DNA of 64,000 nt, from the NCBI RefSeq assembly GCF_014171595.1, contig NZ_CP050451.1:2480001-2544000 (forward strand), written 5' to 3'. The translations under genes and the position numbers were made by a program. The notes under the pieces were generated by a model that had not been told where the DNA came from, made no database searches, and worked only from the letters and a program-made list of their open reading frames with translations. Source of the DNA: Massilia sp. Se16.2.3 (GTDB taxonomy: Bacteria > Pseudomonadota > Gammaproteobacteria > Burkholderiales > Burkholderiaceae_D). Positions 13,001-22,551 of the stretch are shown here, in pieces (the stretch's first letter is position 1; every line of letters starts with the position of its first letter).

Positions 13001-14301
13001 CAACGTGGCCGGCCTGTTCGAGGAGCAGGCGGCCGCCCACAGCGTCGGTTTCGCGATCGCGCTCGACGAGCGGCTGCCGCGCTTCGTCGTGGGCGACCCG
13101 ACGCGCCTGCGCCGGTGCTGATCAACCTGGTCGGCAATGCCTTCAAGTTCACCCCGAGCGGGCAGGTGACGCTGCGCGTCGAGCGCCGCCCGGAAGACCG
13201 GTGGCGCGCGGGCCGGGCGCGACGCATCACATGATCCGCTTCTCGGTGCAGGACACCGGCATCGGCATCGCCGCCGATGCCCTGCCGCGCCTGTTCCAGA
13301 AATTCGAGCAGGCCGACGCCACCACCACGCGCCGCTACGGCGGAACCGGGCTGGGCCTGGCGATCTGCCGCCAGCTCGTCGAGCTGATGGGCGGGGCGAT
13401 CGGCGTGACCAGCAGGCAGGGCGAAGGCAGTACCTTCAGCTTCGTGCTGCCGCTGCGCGACGGCGTCGAACCGCCGAGCATCGAACACGCGCCGCGCAGG
13501 CCGCACGCGCACCGCCTGCGCGTGCTGTGCGCCGAGGACTTCGCCACCAACCAGATCATTGCCCGCATGATGGTCGAGGAAATGGGGCACCAGATCGAGA
13601 TCGTCGAGAACGGTGCCATGGCGGTGGCCGCCTGCGCGCGCGCCCGTTACGACATCATCCTGATGGATGGCCGCATGCCCGAGATCGACGGCGCCACCGC
13701 CACGCGCCTGATCCGCGCCGGCGGCGCACTCGATGCGCCCGTGCTCGACCAGCACGTGATGATCGTCGCCCTCACCGCCAACGCCAGCGACGAGGACCGC
13801 GACCGCTACCTCGCCTGCGGCATGGACGGCTTCCCGGCGAAACCGATCGACGAGGCCGCGCTGCATTACCAGCTCAGCCGCGCCATCGAGCGCCAGCTGC
13901 AGCGCGGCATCGCCTTGCCCTTGATGACGTCGGCGCCGCCGACGACGGCCGAGCTCGACGCCATGTTCGGCGTGGCGGGCGAGCCCGCGTCCGGCCCTGC
14001 GCCGGGACGGATGGCCCATCTGCAGGCGCGCATGCGCACGGCCTTCGCCGCCGACCTGCCGCGCCGCCGTGCCGAACTGCACGCCGCGTTCGCGTCCGGC
14101 GACACCGAGACCTGCGCCCGCGTCCTGCACGGCCTGCGCGGCAGCGCCCTCTACCTCGGCGCCAGCGAGCTCGTCGCCATGTGTGCGCAACTGGAAAAGA
14201 CGCTGGACGGGGCCGAGGCGGCAATCGCAATGGCACAGTTGCGCGCCCAGTTGCCGCAGCTGGAAGCCATGCTGACCCCGTTCGAACAGGAAGCGGCCTG
14301 A
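10060..14301 (+). CDS. Propeller-type hybrid sensor histidine kinase, with five frameshifts as sequenced
   Basis: A large membrane sensor of the two-component 'Reg_prop' class. In order: signal peptide (MRAFLLAALLALAACLG); many periplasmic propeller repeats of the form GLSRFDGYRF / GRLWIGT (about 10150–12100); a Y_Y_Y domain (about 12200–12430); one membrane helix (GTWWFRGVLLATLVGLG); a coiled coil; HisKA with the phospho-acceptor in ANMSHEMRTPL (His codon 12782); HATPase (GTGLGLAICRQLVELM); a receiver domain (IILMDGRMPEIDG); and a C-terminal Hpt domain (VLHGLRGSALYLGA). The coherent protein changes frame near 10185 (-1), 10350 (+1, GGGG run), 10593 (-1), 13113 (-1, LR|QVLINLVGN) and about 13200 (-1). 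Ligand unknown. The response regulator downstream is a likely partner. Confidence 0.85.
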
Positions 14302-14380
14302 CGGCGGCGCGTCGCCGCGGGCGCGGCCCTGCTTCCTGACCTGACGTTCCTGTCAGGCGCGGCGAACCGCAAAAGCCTCG

Positions 14381-14386
14381 TATAAT
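14381..14386 (+). promoter_or_regulatory. Possible -10 element before the response regulator
   Basis: A perfect TATAAT lies 34 bases before the start codon, but no good -35 hexamer sits at the usual distance. A small inverted repeat (CCTGAC / GTCAGG, 14340–14357) lies just upstream. Confidence 0.3.
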
Positions 14387-14420
14387 GTTCTTTTATGGCA
14401 ACAGGTGCCTGGGAGCGGCG

Positions 14421-15102
14421 ATGAAGGTGCTGGTGGTGGACGACGATGTGGTGTCGCGCATGATGCTGATGCATCTGGTCGACGGCTGCGGCAGGTACGA
14501 AATCCTGGAAGCGGAAGACGGACTCGACGCCTGGCGCCAGTTCGAGGCCGGGCTGCGTCCAGCCATCACCTTTTGCGACCTGCGCATGCCCCATTTGTCG
14601 GGCACCGAGCTGCTGGTGCGCGTCAAGGCCAACCCGGCGCTGGCCGCCATGCCCTTCGTCCTGGTGTCGGCGGCAAACGACAGCGCGACGATGGACGAAA
14701 CCGTTCAGCTGGGCGCCGACGGTTATGTCGTCAAGCCCTTCCGCGTCGAGCAACTGCGCCCGCACCTGATCGCCCTCGAGGCCGACGAAACGCCCGCCGC
14801 CTGTGCCGCGCGCCTCGGCGTCGACCTGGCGCGCCTCGCGCTTTACTTCAGCGGCCTGGACCGGCAACTGGCGGAGGCCGGCCCCGTTCTGGACGACTTC
14901 CTGGCCGCGGGCGATGCCGCCGGCGCGGGCGAACGCCTGGCGCGCCTGCGCGAAGGCTGCGCCCCCGGGCCTCTACGCGGCGGCGGCCGGGTTCGCGCGT
15001 GCGGAAGCGGCGCCGCGCCCGGCCCCTGTCACGGCGGCATTGACGGACGCACGCGCCGCACTCGCGCGCCGGCTTGCACTCTTCGAAGGCGCAAGCAGCT
15101 AG
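14421..15102 (+). CDS. Response regulator receiver protein, frameshifted near its C-terminus
   Basis: A CheY-like receiver domain: VLVVDDDVVSRMM at the start, phospho-acceptor Asp in ITFCDLRMPHLSG, conserved Ser in FVLVSAAND and Lys in GYVVKPFR. A C-terminal helical region without a DNA-binding domain (LALYFSGLDRQLAEAG) follows, so it may act by protein contact. One extra C in the CCCCC run near 14966–14970 breaks the frame; without it the product ends RAALARRLALFEGASS at 15102. GGAG lies 5 bases before the ATG. It follows the hybrid kinase in the same direction. Confidence 0.82.
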
Positions 15103-15117
15103 GCGCTGAAACCTGGC

Positions 15118-15750
15118 TCAGTTGGTTTCGTGTTCTTCCTGCCGCGCCGCAGCCGGTGCCGGACGGTAGGTGACTACGCGGTACAGGTACCAGGCGAGTA
15201 TGGCGCCAAGCACGGTCTTCGAGACCGGATCGACATAGCGCGATACTTCGGAATACTTGTCCTCGAGCAGAAAGCCGGCGGCCGTCAGCAAACCGGTCCA
15301 GGCCAGCGAGCCGATGCTCGAGTACAGCAGGAACTGCGCCAGCGACATGTTTCCCAGACCGGCCGGCACCGAGATCAGCGTGCGCACGGCCGGCACCAGG
15401 CGCCCGAACAGCACGGCCTTGCGTCCGTGCTTGTGGAAGGCCTGCAAAGCCTTGTCGATGTCGCTTGACGTGACCGTCAGCCAGCGCGCGCGGCGGTCGG
15501 CCAGCTTCTTGAGCCGCTCGCAGCCATAGATTTTCGCCGCGTAATACCAGGGCAGGGCCCCCAGCACCGAGCCGCTCGTTCCCGCCAACAGCACACCCAC
15601 CAGGTTCAGGTCGCCACGCGCGACGACGAAGCCGGCAAACGGCATGATCATCTCGGACGGGATGGGCGGAAAAATATTTTCAAGCGCCATCAAGGCGAAC
15701 ACGCCGAGGTAGCCGCTCTTTTCCAGGAACTGGGTGATCATTTCGAACAT
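15118..15750 (-). CDS. DedA-family (SNARE-associated) inner-membrane protein
   Basis: A 210-residue membrane protein of the DedA/VTT superfamily, linked to membrane homeostasis and lipid-carrier translocation. Motifs seen: ENIFPPIPSEMIMPFAGF near the N-terminus, a GTSGSVLGALPWYYAAK re-entrant-type segment, and GRLVPAVRTLISVPAGLG with the conserved Arg. The ATG at 15750 has GAGG 6 bases upstream; a longer frame to 15903 adds a non-family leader and is rejected. It is convergent with the response regulator, with 15 bases between stops. Confidence 0.92.
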   Translation of the reverse strand: MFEMITQFLEKSGYLGVFALMALENIFPPIPSEMIMPFAGFVVARGDLNLVGVLLAGTSGSVLGALPWYYAAKIYGCERLKKLADRRARWLTVTSSDIDKALQAFHKHGRKAVLFGRLVPAVRTLISVPAGLGNMSLAQFLLYSSIGSLAWTGLLTAAGFLLEDKYSEVSRYVDPVSKTVLGAILAWYLYRVVTYRPAPAAARQEEHETN

Positions 15751-16180
15751 GGCGGCCTCTGGACGGACACAGGAGTACCGATCATATACGGGCTCGGCGT
15801 GCGGCGGCGTACGGGCGGCGCTGCAGGTCATCCAGATCTCGGCCTGGGAATCTTGCGAGGGACAAGCAGCCCCAAGAAAGGCCTCTGGAACACGGCGCGA
15901 CATGCCTGGTCATGCTTCCAGCATGAACTTGGCACCTTAGCGATCAGCGGTAAGCTCCGGCACGCGATTTTCTTAACTTCCAGTTAACATTTCTGGCAAG
16001 TTGTGATATTTTGCACAACTTTATTCGACTTGGCGGAAGTCGGGCTGCTTGACGCAGGAGGGATTCGTCTTCAGCACCGGTTTTTTAGCGCAAATAACGA
16101 CCATCAAGGTTTCCCAATAAAACGGCTTCCTGGCAACGACGCGCCTCCAGGCCGGCCAGTACGATTTTTAGATTATCGAC
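15751..16180. other. 430-base divergent intergenic region
   Basis: Separates dedA from the Rhs gene and becomes visibly more A+T-rich in its second half (about 15960–16120). Apart from the promoter candidate listed separately, I see no gene, repeat or RNA. Confidence 0.5.
15984..16012 (+). promoter_or_regulatory. Candidate sigma-70 promoter for the Rhs gene
   Basis: TTAACA (15984–15989) and TATTTT (16007–16012) are 17 bases apart in an A+T-rich patch about 170 bases before the Rhs start. This is a match by eye only. Confidence 0.4.
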
Positions 16181-19100
16181 ATGAAGATTCAGGCTTACTT
16201 CGCGCATGTTGCAGTGGCAATTTTTCTGACACTCGGTGTCGCACATGCGGGAATCCCGGGGTTTGGCGATCCGACACCGTGTGGGCCCGGAATGAGTTGC
16301 GTGCCCGGGACGCCGACTGTCCCGCCTTCGTGCGGACCCGGAAAGGGCGGAGCGGTTTGTGGCGCCGGCGGACCGGCCAGCCTGGCTGCGGCTTCGCCTG
16401 TCACTGTCGGGGCCGGTAATCCAATCAACGTCATCACGGGCAACAAGTACCAGCGTGAAGTGGACATGGCGCCACTGCCCGGGGTATTGGGCTTGGAGAT
16501 CGTGCGGCACTACAACAGCGCCTTCAGTCAGCCGAACCACTCGACCAACCTGGTGGGACGTGGTTGGAAGTTGTCTTACGAAACCGAACTGCACGCGAGC
16601 CCGACTTCCTTGCAGATCGTCCAGGCCGACGGTACCCGCGTCATCTTCAGTCGCGACCGTCGCCGGCCGAGCTTGTGCGAGAGCGGCAATCCAGCCGACG
16701 GCGTGGTCGACGTCGTGCGCACCGCACGCGGCGACGAATACCGCTGGCGCTGGGCGGATGGGCGTGAACTGAGCTTCGACAGTGCAGGCAAGCTGGTGCA
16801 AATCCTGGCCCCCAGCGGCGAATTCGTCACCCTGCAGCACGACGGCCGTGGCCGCTTGCTGAAGGTAACCGATCCCCAGGGACGCAGCCTGCGCCTGCAG
16901 TATCCCGGCAAGGATGGGAACACACGCGGCTTTCGCGGCGTGCAGGCCATCGATAGTCCGGTCGGCCGCTTCACCTACGGCTACGGCAGCACCGCGGCGC
17001 CGGGTGCTGGCCAGTCGCCTGCCTTGCTGGCGAACCTGGTGCGCGTGGGCTACCCCGACAGCCCCGGCGCCGCCGCGACCGGACGCCGCTATCATTATGA
17101 GGACCCGGCCAATCCGACACTGCTGACCGGTATCAGCATCGAGACGGCGAGCGGAGCAGCCAAGCCTGCCGTGACCCGCTATGCGACTTATGCCTACGCG
17201 GCCGATGGGCGCGCCGTGTACTCAGGTCACGACGGCAACGTCGGTGCGGTCAAGCTCGACTACAAACAACCCGGCCTCACCGCGGTCACCAATAGTCTGG
17301 GCGGCGTTACGCTGCTCCGTCACGCGATCGTCGGCGGCCAATACCGGCTGCTCGAAGTGCGCGGCGAAGGCTGTGCCGGCTGCGCCCCGGCCAATACACG
17401 CTACGGCTACGACGCCAGCGGCCGCCTGAGCGAGGTCACCCGCATCGATCCTGAGGGCAAGCCTGTCGAGGCAAACCGGACCACGTTCGACGCGCTGGGC
17501 CGTCCGCTACGGGTGCAGCGCATCGCCTATGTCAACGGGCTTGCCCAGGCGCCAGAGGCCTTGTTGCGCTACGAATATGGCGAGGGTAGCGGCATGCTGC
17601 CGACTCTGATTGCCAAACCGAGTGTGGTACCGGGCAAGGAGCATGTCACCCGCATTCGCTACAACGGCCACGGCCAGCGCGTGAGCGTCAGCGAAAGCGG
17701 GTGGATGCCGGCACCGTTGCCGGGACAAGCGCCTGCCGTGCTTGCCCGCACCACCACCTATGGCTACAGCAAGATCAATGGCCGCAGCCTGTTGACCCGG
17801 ATCGACGGGCCGCTCGCGAACGGCAAGAGCGCTTCGCCTCTCGACTCGGACATCACGCTGATCGCCTACGACAAGCGTGGCAACCATATCGCCAAAGTCA
17901 CCGCGCCGGGGAACCAGGTCACGCTGGTGGCGGCCGTGAGCGATGTCGGCCGCCCGACGGTGATCGTCACGCCGGACGGCGTCGAAAACCGCGTCGAATA
18001 CGACCGCGACGGCCGCGCCACCAAACTGGTCAAGGCCGGGGTGGCGCAGTCCTATACCTATGCGGCCTTGGGCGCGCTCGCCAGCATGACGAGTGCGACC
18101 GGCGAACGCATCCATTTCGACTATGCCGCCAGTGGCCAGCTGCTCGCCATCGCCGACGCCCAGAACAACCGCATCCGCTTCCAATGGAGCACGGAAGACG
18201 AGCTGCTCTCGCGCACCCTGCTCAATCCCGACGGCAGCGTGGCACAGGAAAGCGACCTGGCGCGCTTCGTGCCCGCCGGCAGCAAGGAAGAAGGCCAGTT
18301 CCGCGCCCTTGCCGAGACCCAGGCCGGCACAGCCTCGTTGGGTCTGGCCGCGCAGGGACGCGATGCCGCCACGCTGACGGCCGGCCGCGAACCCTACCTG
18401 CCCGCAGCCCTGGACCTGGCCTTCGACCCGGCCCGCCGGCTGAGCGAAGTGCAGGACCGCCGCCGCAACCGCACCGCTTATGTGTACGACGATTTCGGGC
18501 GGCTCGTTGCCATCGGCAGTCCGGACAGCGGCACCACCCGCTACAGCTGGGATGCGGCCGATCGCCTGATTGAAAAAATCACTGGCGCCGGCAGCACCGA
18601 CGAAAACAGGATCGGCTATCGCTACGACCAGGCCGGGCGCGTCGTCGAACAGCGCACGCGCGAGGGCAGGACTGTTATCGCCTACGGTGCGCAGGGACGT
18701 CCGGTCAGCATCAGCTACCCGGGCGGGCAGGAACTGTTCGGCTATGACGCCGCCACGCGCTTGACCCTGCATACACGCGTGATCGACGGCAGGCGGTTCG
18801 CGACGGCCTATCGCTACAACGATGTGGGCCAGCTGGTGGCAAAGACCTTGCCCGACGGGCAGGTCCTGACCTACACCTACAACGGCGCAGGCCATGCCAA
18901 ACCGGGCTTGCTGGCCGCGATCGGCCGGCAGGATCTGTTCGGCAAGACCACCCTGCTCACCGGTCTGAACGAAGCCGGCGACGGCTACGCCGACCAGCGC
19001 TACCAGCTGGCCAATGGGGTCGGCTACGTGCGCCAGCTGGACCGCTTCGGCCAGATCCGTCATATCGGCAGTGCCGGCATCTGGGAAGAACACCAGGCGC

Positions 19101-20974
19101 GCACGGCCAGCGGCCTGCTCGAGCGCCGCGTTGTCGCCGCTATGGGCCAGCGGCAAACCACGGGCCTGAGCTACGACGTGCTGGGCCGCCTGCAGGGCAT
19201 GGGCAAGGCCGGCGCGCAGCACGAACCGGGCACACGCGGTTATGCCTACGACCCGGCAGGCAACCTGCTCAGCCAGATCGTCGGCGCCAGCAGCACGACC
19301 TATCGCGTGGCACCCGACAGCAACCGCCTGGTCGCGGCCGTGCAGGGTGGCCAGGAGCGGCGTTACAGCTACAACGGCGCAGGCAGCGTCACCGCCATCG
19401 GCGACACCGCTTATACCTGGGACAGCCAGCAGCGCCTGGTCAAGGTCGCGCGCGCCGGAAAACCGGTGGCCGAGTATGCCTATAACGCCTTCGGCGAACG
19501 CATCAGGAAGATCAGCTATGCCGGCAACCAGCGCAAGGTGGTCTATTACTTCTACGACGGCGCCCAACTGGTTGCCGAAGCCGAGCCCGACAAGGGCGCC
19601 ATCGACATCACCCGCCAGTACGTCTGGCTCGAAGAATATGGCCAGGCGCGTCCGATCGCCATGCTCCAGCATCGCGGGAGTTCTGCCGGTGCCGCGCTGC
19701 AAGCGATTCCGACCGAGCGCACCCAGAGCGCCGGGCGCGCGCAACAGACCGAGGTCTTTGCCATTGTTGCCGACCATACCGGCGCACCGCGCGCCTTGGT
19801 CGACGAACAGAAAAAGACCGTATGGCGCGCCGAGGCGACCGGGTTCGGCGAACTGATCGTCGCCGCCGACAGCAAGCTCGTCCTGAACCTGCGCGGCTCT
19901 GCGCAGTATCACGACACCGAAACCGGCTTGCACTACAACCGCCACCGCTACCTCGACGTGGACAGTGGACGCTACCTGTCGGCGGACCCGAGCGGACAGC
20001 AGGGCGGGCCCAACCTGTATGCCTTTGCGAACAATAACCCGGTCGACAATATCGATCCGCTGGGCCTGTCGAGCAAGCCCGCGGGCGCCGTGACGACCTG
20101 GAGCATGCAGGATAAGCTGAAGTATGTGATGGAGCGGGTGGCTGCCAAATTCCCTGGTGAACTGGGCGACGCGCTATTGGAAATGGTGAGCCCGGCCTCG
20201 CTCGCCACCACGGCCGGCGTGTTTGCTGTCTGGGCCGCGGCACAGGCAACGCCATATGGATGGGCTGCGGATATTGGCCTTGCAGGCCTCGGATACCTGT
20301 TCATGGGGTCCGCAGTGCTCGATGTGCTTCATGGGGTATGGGATTCGGCCTCGCTGATCATGAACGCCAAGTGCGAGGGCGATCTCGATAAGGCAGGCGA
20401 TATACTGGCGCATGGGCTGGGAGTGGCCGTCGCGAGTAGTGGCGCTACCTTAGGCGCCGCAAAGGTGTCCAAGATCGTCAAGGCGGTGTTCGAGAAGAGC
20501 GCGCTGGCGAAGGCGGTGATTTTCAAGCCTAATATTGCGAAGCACTTGAAAACAGTTGATGGGTTCGATCAGAAAACTGGCGTCAAAGGTGCCCACAATC
20601 GCGACGCTTTCTTCAGTGCGGTGTTGGACAACAGTCTCAAGATCACAAAAGTGACCCCTGGTCAGCCACCCGGAATCACGACGTATGAGTATCTGATCCC
20701 TAAACGGCTCCCCAATGGGGCGATAGAAAAGGATGCGTTAGGCAATATTGTCTACAAGAGTCCAGGGAAAAATCCGCCTACGAAAACTGTCTACGATCCG
20801 AATGTATTCCCGGATCAGAAAATTTTCGATCTGGGAAGGAAAGCCGCTGCTGATGGGTATCATGCCGCGAGGGCCAACGGGCTCCAACAATACGATGCCA
20901 AGGCGGGAGGGATTACGTTCCGCGTCTATATCGATCCAAAAACCGGCGAGATAACGAATTTCCATCCGAAATAG
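16181..20974 (+). CDS. Secreted Rhs/YD-repeat polymorphic toxin with CdiA-like C-terminal nuclease
   Basis: A 1597-residue protein. An N-terminal signal peptide (MKIQAYFAHVAVAIFLTLGVAHA) is followed by a Pro/Gly/Cys-rich stretch and a DUF6531-type segment (GNPINVITGNKYQREVDMA). Next come many YD/Rhs repeats (for example RYSYNGAGSVTAIGD), forming a shell that encloses the toxin. The core ends with DVDSGRYLSADPSG...NLYAFANNNPVDNIDPLGL near residues 1260–1296. The variable tip (about 1297–1597) has hydrophobic helices (YGWAADIGLAGLGYLFMG). Its last 125 or so residues (from AHNRDAFFSAVLD through KTVYDPNVFPDQKIFDLG to ITFRVYIDPKTGEITNFHP) resemble CdiA-CT nuclease domains; RNase or DNase is not decided. 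It lacks PAAR/VgrG regions, so export is Sec-type. An immunity gene follows. Confidence 0.9.
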   Translation: MKIQAYFAHVAVAIFLTLGVAHAGIPGFGDPTPCGPGMSCVPGTPTVPPSCGPGKGGAVCGAGGPASLAAASPVTVGAGNPINVITGNKYQREVDMAPLPGVLGLEIVRHYNSAFSQPNHSTNLVGRGWKLSYETELHASPTSLQIVQADGTRVIFSRDRRRPSLCESGNPADGVVDVVRTARGDEYRWRWADGRELSFDSAGKLVQILAPSGEFVTLQHDGRGRLLKVTDPQGRSLRLQYPGKDGNTRGFRGVQAIDSPVGRFTYGYGSTAAPGAGQSPALLANLVRVGYPDSPGAAATGRRYHYEDPANPTLLTGISIETASGAAKPAVTRYATYAYAADGRAVYSGHDGNVGAVKLDYKQPGLTAVTNSLGGVTLLRHAIVGGQYRLLEVRGEGCAGCAPANTRYGYDASGRLSEVTRIDPEGKPVEANRTTFDALGRPLRVQRIAYVNGLAQAPEALLRYEYGEGSGMLPTLIAKPSVVPGKEHVTRIRYNGHGQRVSVSESGWMPAPLPGQAPAVLARTTTYGYSKINGRSLLTRIDGPLANGKSASPLDSDITLIAYDKRGNHIAKVTAPGNQVTLVAAVSDVGRPTVIVTPDGVENRVEYDRDGRATKLVKAGVAQSYTYAALGALASMTSATGERIHFDYAASGQLLAIADAQNNRIRFQWSTEDELLSRTLLNPDGSVAQESDLARFVPAGSKEEGQFRALAETQAGTASLGLAAQGRDAATLTAGREPYLPAALDLAFDPARRLSEVQDRRRNRTAYVYDDFGRLVAIGSPDSGTTRYSWDAADRLIEKITGAGSTDENRIGYRYDQAGRVVEQRTREGRTVIAYGAQGRPVSISYPGGQELFGYDAATRLTLHTRVIDGRRFATAYRYNDVGQLVAKTLPDGQVLTYTYNGAGHAKPGLLAAIGRQDLFGKTTLLTGLNEAGDGYADQRYQLANGVGYVRQLDRFGQIRHIGSAGIWEEHQARTASGLLERRVVAAMGQRQTTGLSYDVLGRLQGMGKAGAQHEPGTRGYAYDPAGNLLSQIVGASSTTYRVAPDSNRLVAAVQGGQERRYSYNGAGSVTAIGDTAYTWDSQQRLVKVARAGKPVAEYAYNAFGERIRKISYAGNQRKVVYYFYDGAQLVAEAEPDKGAIDITRQYVWLEEYGQARPIAMLQHRGSSAGAALQAIPTERTQSAGRAQQTEVFAIVADHTGAPRALVDEQKKTVWRAEATGFGELIVAADSKLVLNLRGSAQYHDTETGLHYNRHRYLDVDSGRYLSADPSGQQGGPNLYAFANNNPVDNIDPLGLSSKPAGAVTTWSMQDKLKYVMERVAAKFPGELGDALLEMVSPASLATTAGVFAVWAAAQATPYGWAADIGLAGLGYLFMGSAVLDVLHGVWDSASLIMNAKCEGDLDKAGDILAHGLGVAVASSGATLGAAKVSKIVKAVFEKSALAKAVIFKPNIAKHLKTVDGFDQKTGVKGAHNRDAFFSAVLDNSLKITKVTPGQPPGITTYEYLIPKRLPNGAIEKDALGNIVYKSPGKNPPTKTVYDPNVFPDQKIFDLGRKAAADGYHAARANGLQQYDAKAGGITFRVYIDPKTGEITNFHPK

Positions 20975-21138
20975 TGTTCATCCGCGCTTACTCGATATAG
21001 GTCGTCTGCGCCCCCCCAGTGCTGTCCCATCGGTCCTGGCCGGGCAGCATGAGGAATCGAGGAGGGCGGCCTTGCGAAAGGCAGGTCCCGGTGCAGCGCG
21101 AGCTCATCAATGGAGACGGATTGGAAAAGGTATAGTCA

Positions 21139-21543
21139 ATGCGTAAATTAAGTACCATCTTTAAGAAATTTATTGGGCAGAATGCTGTGACTCAGACAAA
21201 AAAAGTGTTTGAAAGTCTAAATTGTCACACGGACGACGAGTATCAGGCTAAGGAGTTCCTGAACTCAATGTACTCACAAGGTCGTTTTGTTCGTGCAATA
21301 GAGGGTATCGTAAATAGGGAAGACATCATTGTTAACGATGAATATTGCCTGTTTCCTGAGCCAGACCTGAATGAGCCAATAGCGCACTTTGAAGGCGTTA
21401 AATTCGTCGCTTTTGACAGCGAACTGGTGATTTCCGAAGCGGCTTGCTCTACGATTATTGATCAGGCATGCGCGAACTACCTTCGCTTGCATCCGGAAGA
21501 TACGGGTGAGATCAATGCGATTCTACAAAAACGGCTGTTCTGA
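21139..21543 (+). CDS. CdiI-like immunity protein for the Rhs toxin
   Basis: A 134-residue acidic cytoplasmic protein, 165 bases downstream of the toxin. Features such as RFVRAIEGIVN, DEYCLFPEPDLNEPIAHFEGVKF, VISEAACSTIIDQACANYL and HPEDTGEINAIL fit the CdiI-type immunity family (proteins annotated as ribonuclease toxin immunity). This is recognition by eye. AAAGG lies about 9 bases before the ATG. Base composition is strikingly A+T-rich beside the Rhs core, as is typical for exchanged toxin-immunity modules. Confidence 0.75.
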   Translation: MRKLSTIFKKFIGQNAVTQTKKVFESLNCHTDDEYQAKEFLNSMYSQGRFVRAIEGIVNREDIIVNDEYCLFPEPDLNEPIAHFEGVKFVAFDSELVISEAACSTIIDQACANYLRLHPEDTGEINAILQKRLF

Positions 21544-21629
21544 CCTATTTCTACTTGCCTATAACTATCTTTCCGCAGAGTTCCAGTTGCTGAAGACAGG
21601 TTTCAATCGACGTTGAGACTGGGTTGAAC

Positions 21630-21968
21630 ATGCAATCCATCTTCCCACAAATATTCGGCTACGGCTGGCCCAGCGATGAGCAATTAGTCGAGTTTGCCCG
21701 CAGCGGGCATGGATACATGGGAAATGACGGCTACTACGGCGTGACCTACGCTTCAGATCTCGACGAGTACGAACGAGTTGTCGAAAGGCGATCCATCGGC
21801 GACAACCACGTCGAAATCACTTATTGGGACGGAGAGCCTCGATCCATACAGGTAGCCGAGGCCGTCTATCTTGAGGCGCTCGCGGCATATCTGGAGTCGC
21901 GAGGAAAGAAAGAGGCGGCTTCGGCATTAGAAGGCTTGGCCGCAGAGGTCCGCGCTAAAGGCACATAA
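21630..21968 (+). CDS. Small protein of unknown function in the immunity cluster
   Basis: A 112-residue acidic protein with no signal peptide or membrane segment. The N-terminal part has WPSDEQLVEFARSGHGYMG, followed by a probable beta segment (NHVEITYWDGEPRSIQV) and a helical C-terminus (VYLEALAAYLESRGKKEAASALE). I do not recognise the family. Its position between a CdiI-like and a SUKH-like gene suggests another, possibly orphan, immunity protein. TTG 21624 is an alternative start two codons upstream. Confidence 0.6.
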   Translation: MQSIFPQIFGYGWPSDEQLVEFARSGHGYMGNDGYYGVTYASDLDEYERVVERRSIGDNHVEITYWDGEPRSIQVAEAVYLEALAAYLESRGKKEAASALEGLAAEVRAKGT

Positions 21969-22119
21969 GCTGCATCATCCTTGTTCTGAGCCGTTTTCCA
22001 GGACTGCCACAACAACGGACTGGACCGGCCTTGTGGAAGGCGGGCGCGATGGCCAGTTCTGGTGCAAAGGGGCACGCAATGCAGCGCAAACTCCACGTTT
22101 CCATCATCGAAAGCCTGGA

Positions 22120-22551
22120 ATGACCAAGCCTTATCTCTATGATGCGTCTATTCTTCCGAAAGACTTTACGCTGCCAAAAAGCTATGTGGAATTGGCCTTA
22201 TCGCAAAATCAGCCGGATCTGTCCCCCTGGGAATTGTTGTTTCTGGATGTGCCGCGCAGTTCGAGCTATTACGGCGCGATGCTGCAGCGATATCCAGACA
22301 AGCCCTTGGTGCCGTTTGCTATAGCGAACGATGAAAGCGGCCTATTTAATGATGGATATGTCGTACTTGCTTGCTTTGATGGCAATGATAAGAGCGGTAA
22401 TCCGACTATCTATTATCACGATTACGGAAGCGATCAGCACGTGCACTGGTCCGACAGATATTGCATACCGAACTTCGATGAATGGCTACGGGTCGAGGGG
22501 GAAGAGTCCGCACGGTATAAAGCAAGCCGGGCAGAGGATGACAGCATCTGA
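22120..22551 (+). CDS. SMI1/KNR4 (SUKH)-like immunity protein
   Basis: A 143-residue protein. It starts at ATG 22120 (MTKPYLYDASILPKDFTLP). SUKH-like features are the early LPKSYVELALSQN, the central IANDESGLFNDGYVVLACFD with an Asn-Asp before a Gly turn, and the late YCIPNFDEWLRVEGE. SUKH proteins commonly neutralise nuclease tips of Rhs/CdiA-type toxins. It has no adjacent toxin of its own, so it is probably an orphan left from earlier tip exchange. The earlier ATG at 22033 adds an unrelated leader. Confidence 0.65.
   Translation: MTKPYLYDASILPKDFTLPKSYVELALSQNQPDLSPWELLFLDVPRSSSYYGAMLQRYPDKPLVPFAIANDESGLFNDGYVVLACFDGNDKSGNPTIYYHDYGSDQHVHWSDRYCIPNFDEWLRVEGEESARYKASRAEDDSI

Noticed and set aside
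17507..19945. An 812-codon open frame on the minus strand opposite the Rhs gene, and similar long antisense frames at 3074–4921, 7994–10033, 10740–13040, 42698–44791 and 49879–52008
   Set aside because: High GC suppresses stop codons in the antisense frames. These translations are low-complexity (rich in His, Arg, Gly, Ala), lack ribosome-binding sites and lie exactly opposite well-supported genes.
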